Shown here piece by piece: positions 7,295 through 11,242 of a stretch of DNA of 11,242 nt (positions are counted from its first letter, which is position 1; each line of letters opens with the position of its first letter). The stretch is from Eudoraea sp. (GTDB taxonomy: Bacteria; Bacteroidota; Bacteroidia; Flavobacteriales; Flavobacteriaceae). The notes under the pieces were generated by a model. The model worked only from the letters and a program-made list of their open reading frames with translations, searched no databases and had not been told where the DNA came from. The stretch covers positions 1 through 11,242 of the forward strand of contig JABDPH010000153.1 of the NCBI GenBank assembly GCA_013042925.1, written 5' to 3'. The position numbers were made by a program, and so were the translations under genes.

Positions 7295-7385
7295 CTTCGA
7301 AAATGGGTATTAACAAGGATAATCCAAATAGATTCAATGTCCGTTTTTGCTGTCCGAGTTAGACATTAATCAAAATAAATTTACG

Positions 7386-7393
7386 TAATTTTG
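7386..7393 (+). promoter_or_regulatory. Candidate -7 element for trkA-trkH
   Basis: The plus strand reads TAATTTTG at 7386-7393, an exact TAnnTTTG match 110 bp before the trkA ATG. The -33 region is not a good match: TTA at 7366-7368 (17-bp spacer) or TTAG at 7359-7362 (23-bp spacer). The predicted start of transcription falls near 7398-7400, leaving a leader of about 105 nt, much longer than those predicted for the other genes here. Confidence 0.5.
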
Positions 7394-7396
7394 CCA

Positions 7397-7411
7397 TTGC
7401 AAACTTTGCAA
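7397..7411. repeat. Perfect 15-bp palindrome at the predicted trkA transcription start (operator candidate)
   Basis: TTGCAAACTTTGCAA is a perfect inverted repeat: TTGCAAA (7397-7403), central C (7404), TTTGCAA (7405-7411). It begins 3 bp after the candidate -7 element, where a bound repressor would block transcription. The odd-centred symmetry fits a dimeric regulator, but I recognise no known operator. As RNA it could form only a poor hairpin, because there is almost no loop. Confidence 0.45.
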
Positions 7412-7503
7412 AAACAACGTACATGAGCTTCATTGGCTTATATTATTTCAAAATAGCTCCTTTACGCCACATTCGGACTCTTGAAAATTATTAAATACTA
7501 AAG

Positions 7504-8853
7504 ATGAGGATTATTATTGCGGGGGCAGGCGAAGTAGGTTTTCATTTGGCAAAACTTTTATCATATGAATCCCAGAATATTACTTTGATTGATTCTAACA
7601 AGGAAAGTTTAACCTACGCAGACAGTCATTTAGACATAAAAGTACTTAAAGGCGATGCTACTTCCATTTCTGTCTTAAGCGATGCGAAAGTTGAAAGTTC
7701 AGATCTTGTTATTGGAGTAACTTCTTCAGAAACCACAAATATTACACTCTGTTTACTGGCTAAACAATTAGGATGCAAAAAAACAATTGCGAGAATTTCA
7801 AATATTGAATTCCTAGATAATAGGGAGCTGATTAAGTTTTCAGAAATGGGAATTGACGAATTGATCTCACCCGAAGAATTGGCCGCAACAGAAATACAGC
7901 TTTTACTTAATCAGTCTGCTTTTTTTGATACTTATGAATTTGAGGAAGGGGCTTTGATAATGGTTGGCGTTGTCTTACCAAAGGGTGCACCTTTTATTGG
8001 CAAAACGGTACAAGAAGCAGCACATATATTTCCCGAATTGCATTTTATGCCTATTGCTATGCAAAGACTTGGAACCCAGTATACATTAATGCCCAGAGGC
8101 GATACAGTTTTTAAGGACAATGATCAGGTATATTTTGTAACTGATAAAAAAGGAGTAGATGAACTTTACAAGCTTACGGGTAAAAAGAAAGAAGAGATAA
8201 AAAATGTAATGATTTTAGGAGGTAGTAAAGTTGGGTTTAACGCTGCCCGTGATCTCTGTTCTAAAAAATTTAATGTAAAGCTGATAGAGAAAAACAAGGA
8301 GAAGGCTTTTGAAATATCAGATAGTCTGCCTAATGCTCTGGTAATAAACGGAGATGGCAGAAATGTGGAATTATTGGAAGAAGAAAGTCTGGATTCTATG
8401 GATGCATTTATTGCGGTTACCGGAAATTCAGAAACTAATATTATGTCTTGTCTGATGGCAAGATCCAAGAATATCAAAAAAACTATCGCTCTGGTGGAAA
8501 ATATGGATTACTTCCAGCTTTCCCAGTCCATAGGTGTTGATACTTTAATTAATAAGAAACTACTCGCTGCGAATAATATTTTCAGGTATATAAGAAGAGG
8601 TGAGGTTGTTGCTCTGACTCGATTAAATAACCTAAATGCCGAAATCCTGGAATTCGAAGTGACGGCTACCTCAAGGGTAAATGGAAAAGCTATACGCGAA
8701 ATTGAATTTCCCAGGTCTGCGATAATTGGTGGGATTGTAAGAGGTGGAGTTGGAAATATTGCCCTGGGCGATTTCAGGATTCAGGAAGGTGATAGGGTAG
8801 TGGTATGCTGTCTGCCAGATTCCATTTCAAAAATTGAAAGGCTTTTTATATAA
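7504..8853 (+). CDS. trkA: Trk potassium uptake system, NAD-binding regulatory subunit TrkA (two RCK domains)
   Basis: TrkA is the cytoplasmic gating ring that binds nucleotides and controls the TrkH potassium channel. The 449-residue protein (E. coli TrkA has 458) is a tandem duplication. The first nucleotide-binding fold has GAGEVG at 7-12 and an acidic Asp30 closing the second strand (LIDSNK). The second begins with ILGGSKVG at 237-244 and has LIEKNKEKA as its equivalent. Each is followed by a TrkA-C-type domain: GAPFIGKTVQEAAHIFPEL in the first half and ATSRVNGKAIREIEFP in the second. The second loop, GGSKVG, lacks the strict GxGxxG pattern, as is common in second RCK halves. Its stop codon overlaps the trkH start by one base (TAATG), so the two are translationally coupled. 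A long leader, a palindrome and a small upstream reading frame precede it. Confidence 0.96.
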   Translation: MRIIIAGAGEVGFHLAKLLSYESQNITLIDSNKESLTYADSHLDIKVLKGDATSISVLSDAKVESSDLVIGVTSSETTNITLCLLAKQLGCKKTIARISNIEFLDNRELIKFSEMGIDELISPEELAATEIQLLLNQSAFFDTYEFEEGALIMVGVVLPKGAPFIGKTVQEAAHIFPELHFMPIAMQRLGTQYTLMPRGDTVFKDNDQVYFVTDKKGVDELYKLTGKKKEEIKNVMILGGSKVGFNAARDLCSKKFNVKLIEKNKEKAFEISDSLPNALVINGDGRNVELLEEESLDSMDAFIAVTGNSETNIMSCLMARSKNIKKTIALVENMDYFQLSQSIGVDTLINKKLLAANNIFRYIRRGEVVALTRLNNLNAEILEFEVTATSRVNGKAIREIEFPRSAIIGGIVRGGVGNIALGDFRIQEGDRVVVCCLPDSISKIERLFI

Positions 8854-10346
8854 TGACAGGTCTGAATTATAGAATAATTATCCACTTAATGGGATTACTG
8901 TTATTATTTAATGGTGGTTTCATGCTAATTGCGGCTTTGGTTAGTGGGATTTATGATGATGGTGTTACTCTTGATATTACCCTGGCAGCGATAATAACGC
9001 TGCTGCTAGGTGTTCTGGCCATGTTTTACACAAGAGGCCATGATAAAGAAGTTAAAAGAAAAGAGGGTTATATCATTGTTACGCTTGGATGGATTGTAAT
9101 GTCTACCTCCGGGATAATGCCTTATATTTTTTCCGGAGCTATTCCAAGTATTACGAATGCTTTTTTTGAAACTATTTCCGGGTATACTACAACGGGTGCT
9201 TCAATTCTGAACGATATTGAATCTTTACCCAAGGGGATACTCTTTTGGCGGAGTCTTACCCATTGGATAGGGGGTATGGGTATTATTGTTCTGGCCATAG
9301 CTATACTTCCTTTACTGGGAATTGGTGGAATGCAATTATTCTCTGCAGAAGCTCCCGGACCAAACGCAGATAAGCTCCATCCCAGAATTACGGACACTGC
9401 TAAAAGACTTTGGCTAATTTATTTTGGATATACTGCAGCTGAAACTCTTTTGCTAAGTGTTGCCGGGATGTCGTTTTTTGATGCCATAAACCATTCTATG
9501 GCTACCCTTTCTACAGGTGGGTTTTCAACCAAAAATGCCAGTCTTGCATATTGGAGTAACCAACCTCTGATACAATATATAGTCATATTTTTTATGATTC
9601 TGGCAGGAAGCAATTTTGTGTTGAGCTATTTTGCCTTTAAAGGTAAAATCCAAAGAGTACTAAGGGATGAAGAATTTAAGTTTTACGGTATTTTAATGCT
9701 GATTTTCACCATAGTGACGGCATTGGTTATATATTTTCAGGCCAATGTTGAAGTTTCAAACTTTCACCCCATGCCATTTGGAGAAATTGAAAGTTCTTTC
9801 AGACATGCCTTGTTTCAGATTACCGCTGTTATTACGACTACCGGATTCGTAACCGCAGATTTTACTGCCTGGACACCCTTTTTAACCGTTTTCTTTTTCG
9901 GCCTGATGTTTATGGGTGGTTCTGCTGGTTCCACCGCCGGAGGTATTAAAGTAATGCGGCATATCCTAATTATTAAAAATGGTTTGCTGGAATTTAAAAG
10001 AACCTTACATCCTAGTGCAATTATTCCTGTGAGATTCAATAATAAAACCGTGAGCGAGCATATTGTATATAACATAATCGCATTCTTTGTCCTTTATATG
10101 TTGCTTTTCATAGTAGGTGCCCTTGTGCTAAGTCTTTTAGGGCTGGATTTTATTTCCGCAATTGGTGGCGCAGCATCGGCTCTTGGAAATGTTGGACCGG
10201 CTTTCGGGGACCTTAACCCCGTAAGTAACTATGATAGCCTTCCTGTACTGGGAAAATGGTGGTGTGGTTTTCTAATGCTTGCAGGCAGATTAGAATTGTT
10301 TACCGTATTGATACTTTTTAATCCTTATTTCTGGAAAAAGATATGA
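8853..10346 (+). CDS. trkH: Trk potassium uptake system, membrane channel subunit TrkH
   Basis: TrkH forms the inner-membrane potassium-conducting pore. The 497-residue protein is highly hydrophobic, with helices from the first 40 residues onward (LMGLLLLFNGGFMLIAALVS) and about ten to twelve membrane segments plus pore loops. All four pore-loop filter segments are visible with their conserved glycines: TTTGAS at 112-117, STGGFST at 220-226, TTTGF at 328-332 and GNVGP at 445-449. The conserved HWIGGMGIIVLAIAILP block lies after the first pore loop, GSAGSTAGGIK after the third, and the C-terminus has the family's AGRLELFTVLILFNPYFW. The ATG overlaps the trkA stop by one base. The gene converges with the aminotransferase gene, with 34 bp between stop codons and no clear terminator hairpin. 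Confidence 0.96.
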   Translation: MTGLNYRIIIHLMGLLLLFNGGFMLIAALVSGIYDDGVTLDITLAAIITLLLGVLAMFYTRGHDKEVKRKEGYIIVTLGWIVMSTSGIMPYIFSGAIPSITNAFFETISGYTTTGASILNDIESLPKGILFWRSLTHWIGGMGIIVLAIAILPLLGIGGMQLFSAEAPGPNADKLHPRITDTAKRLWLIYFGYTAAETLLLSVAGMSFFDAINHSMATLSTGGFSTKNASLAYWSNQPLIQYIVIFFMILAGSNFVLSYFAFKGKIQRVLRDEEFKFYGILMLIFTIVTALVIYFQANVEVSNFHPMPFGEIESSFRHALFQITAVITTTGFVTADFTAWTPFLTVFFFGLMFMGGSAGSTAGGIKVMRHILIIKNGLLEFKRTLHPSAIIPVRFNNKTVSEHIVYNIIAFFVLYMLLFIVGALVLSLLGLDFISAIGGAASALGNVGPAFGDLNPVSNYDSLPVLGKWWCGFLMLAGRLELFTVLILFNPYFWKKI

Positions 10347-10380
10347 TCCTTCAGAAATGTAGATAAAGGCCAATCCGGAC

Positions 10381-11242
10381 TTAGACTACAGCTTTAATTC
10401 TTTTGACAGCTTCCCTTAATTCATCTTCTGAAGCGGCATAGGATATTCTAATACAGTTTGGATTACCAAATGCTTCACCAGTAACCGTAGCTACATTAGC
10501 GTTTTCCAATAGATATAAAGCAAAATCAGAAGCATTATTTATCGTAGTGCCTTTCAGGGTCTTACCAAAGAAACTTGAAATATCGGGAAAAACATAAAAA
10601 GCACCTTCCGGGACATTTAAATTAAATCCATTTATTTCCCCTAAAAGCTCCAACAAGATATCTCGCCTTTTATGAAATTCATCAATCATGAATTGAATTT
10701 TGCTCACCGGTGCATTTAATGCCTCAATTGTAGACCGTTGAGCTATGGCATTGGCGCCACTTGTAATTTGTCCCTGAAATTTAGTGCAAGCCTTTGCAAT
10801 CCATTCTGGTGCTCCTATATAACCAATTCTCCACCCAGTCATAGCAAAGGCCTTTGATACACCATTTACTGTAATTGTCCTCTCGTACATACCATCCATC
10901 TTAGCAATACTTGCATGCTTGCTCCTGAAATTAATATGTTCGTAAATCTCGTCGGATACAACCAGGATTTCAGGATAATTTCTCAATACACCTGCGAGAC
11001 CTTCCAATTCTTCTTCGCTATAAACAGATCCACTTGGATTACAAGGAGAACTAAACCAAATCATTTTAGTTCTAGAAGTGATTGCCCCCTCTAATTGTTC
11101 CGGGGTCATTTTAAAATCTGATTCTATGCTGGTTGGAACTTCAACCGGAACTCCTTCCGCCAGTTTAACAATATCGCTGTAGCTTACCCAATAAGGGGCA
11201 GGTAAAATTACTTCATCACCCTTATTGAGTGTTACCATTGCC
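10381..11242 (-). CDS. Pyridoxal-phosphate aminotransferase, class I (aspartate aminotransferase type), N-terminus outside window
   Basis: This is the C-terminal part of a fold-type I aminotransferase, probably aspartate aminotransferase (aspartate plus 2-oxoglutarate to oxaloacetate plus glutamate). The frame runs through the window edge; the Met codon at 11238 is internal, since GDEVILPAPYWVSY normally lies about 110 residues into a ~395-residue protein. Counting from that Met, visible cofactor residues are Asn67 in SSPCNPSG, Asp96 and Tyr99 in VSDEIYEH, the Schiff-base Lys129 in NGVSKAFAMTGWRIGY and the phosphate-binding Arg137. Arg264 in CIRISYA should bind the substrate carboxylate. The K(A/T)FAMTGWRIGY form and the PYWVSY segment point to the AspC subfamily common in thermophiles and Bacteroidota, some members of which also use prephenate, so the substrate is not certain. 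Confidence 0.92.
   Translation of the reverse strand, partial: AMVTLNKGDEVILPAPYWVSYSDIVKLAEGVPVEVPTSIESDFKMTPEQLEGAITSRTKMIWFSSPCNPSGSVYSEEELEGLAGVLRNYPEILVVSDEIYEHINFRSKHASIAKMDGMYERTITVNGVSKAFAMTGWRIGYIGAPEWIAKACTKFQGQITSGANAIAQRSTIEALNAPVSKIQFMIDEFHKRRDILLELLGEINGFNLNVPEGAFYVFPDISSFFGKTLKGTTINNASDFALYLLENANVATVTGEAFGNPNCIRISYAASEDELREAVKRIKAVV

Noticed and set aside
7932..8477. Minus-strand frames of 62 and 103 codons inside trkA
   Set aside because: They are antisense shadows with no recognisable protein pattern.
9122..10075. Minus-strand frames of 91, 64 and 86 codons inside trkH
   Set aside because: They are antisense to a well-supported membrane protein gene, where long opposite-strand frames are common.
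10347..10380. Terminator between trkH and the aminotransferase gene
   Set aside because: Only the short self-palindrome TCCGGA is present, with no loop and no T-run.
1..11242. Mobile elements, CRISPR arrays, tRNA or rRNA genes, or an obvious new defence or biosynthetic system
   Set aside because: No transposase, spaced repeats, structured RNA pattern or compositional break was seen. All sizeable frames except the first belong to known families.

Overview
The window looks like ordinary chromosome from a member of the Bacteroidota, most likely the Flavobacteriaceae (Gramella/Salegentibacter/Zunongwangia-like relatives are plausible, but the genus is not proven). The evidence is the AT-rich composition, a PorT-family gene next to the menaquinone methyltransferase gene, a lipoprotein version of the Omp85 protein TamA (TamL), a flavobacterial-style AccD, near absence of Shine-Dalgarno sequences before start codons, and several matches to the Bacteroidota -7 promoter element TAnnTTTG.

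Layout. Positions 1-354 hold the 3' end of an unidentified plus-strand gene, closed by a hairpin terminator (377-406). A minus-strand cluster runs from 5007 down to 405: tamL, fbaA (class II aldolase) and accD (acetyl-CoA carboxylase beta subunit). A plus-strand SpoU/TrmH-type RNA methyltransferase gene (5032-5775) starts back to back with tamL, with only 24 bp between the two start codons. A second minus-strand unit is ubiE/menG (7258 to 6530) followed 4 bp later by porT (6525 to 5827). A 245-bp divergent control region (7259-7503) separates it from the plus-strand trkA-trkH potassium uptake operon (7504-10346). The window ends inside a minus-strand aspartate-type aminotransferase gene (10381 to beyond 11242).

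How the genes fit together. Most are housekeeping: lipid synthesis (AccD), central carbon metabolism (FbaA), quinone synthesis (UbiE/MenG), RNA modification, amino-acid metabolism and potassium uptake. Two serve the cell envelope: TamL (outer-membrane protein assembly) and PorT (type IX secretion and gliding in this phylum). I found no mobile element, CRISPR array, RNA gene, prophage or obvious new system. The points most worth a second look are an AccD lacking all four zinc-ribbon cysteines, a TamL with RAW where Omp85 proteins usually carry RGF/RGY, a perfect 15-bp palindrome over the predicted trkA start of transcription, and possibly leaderless transcription of tamL.
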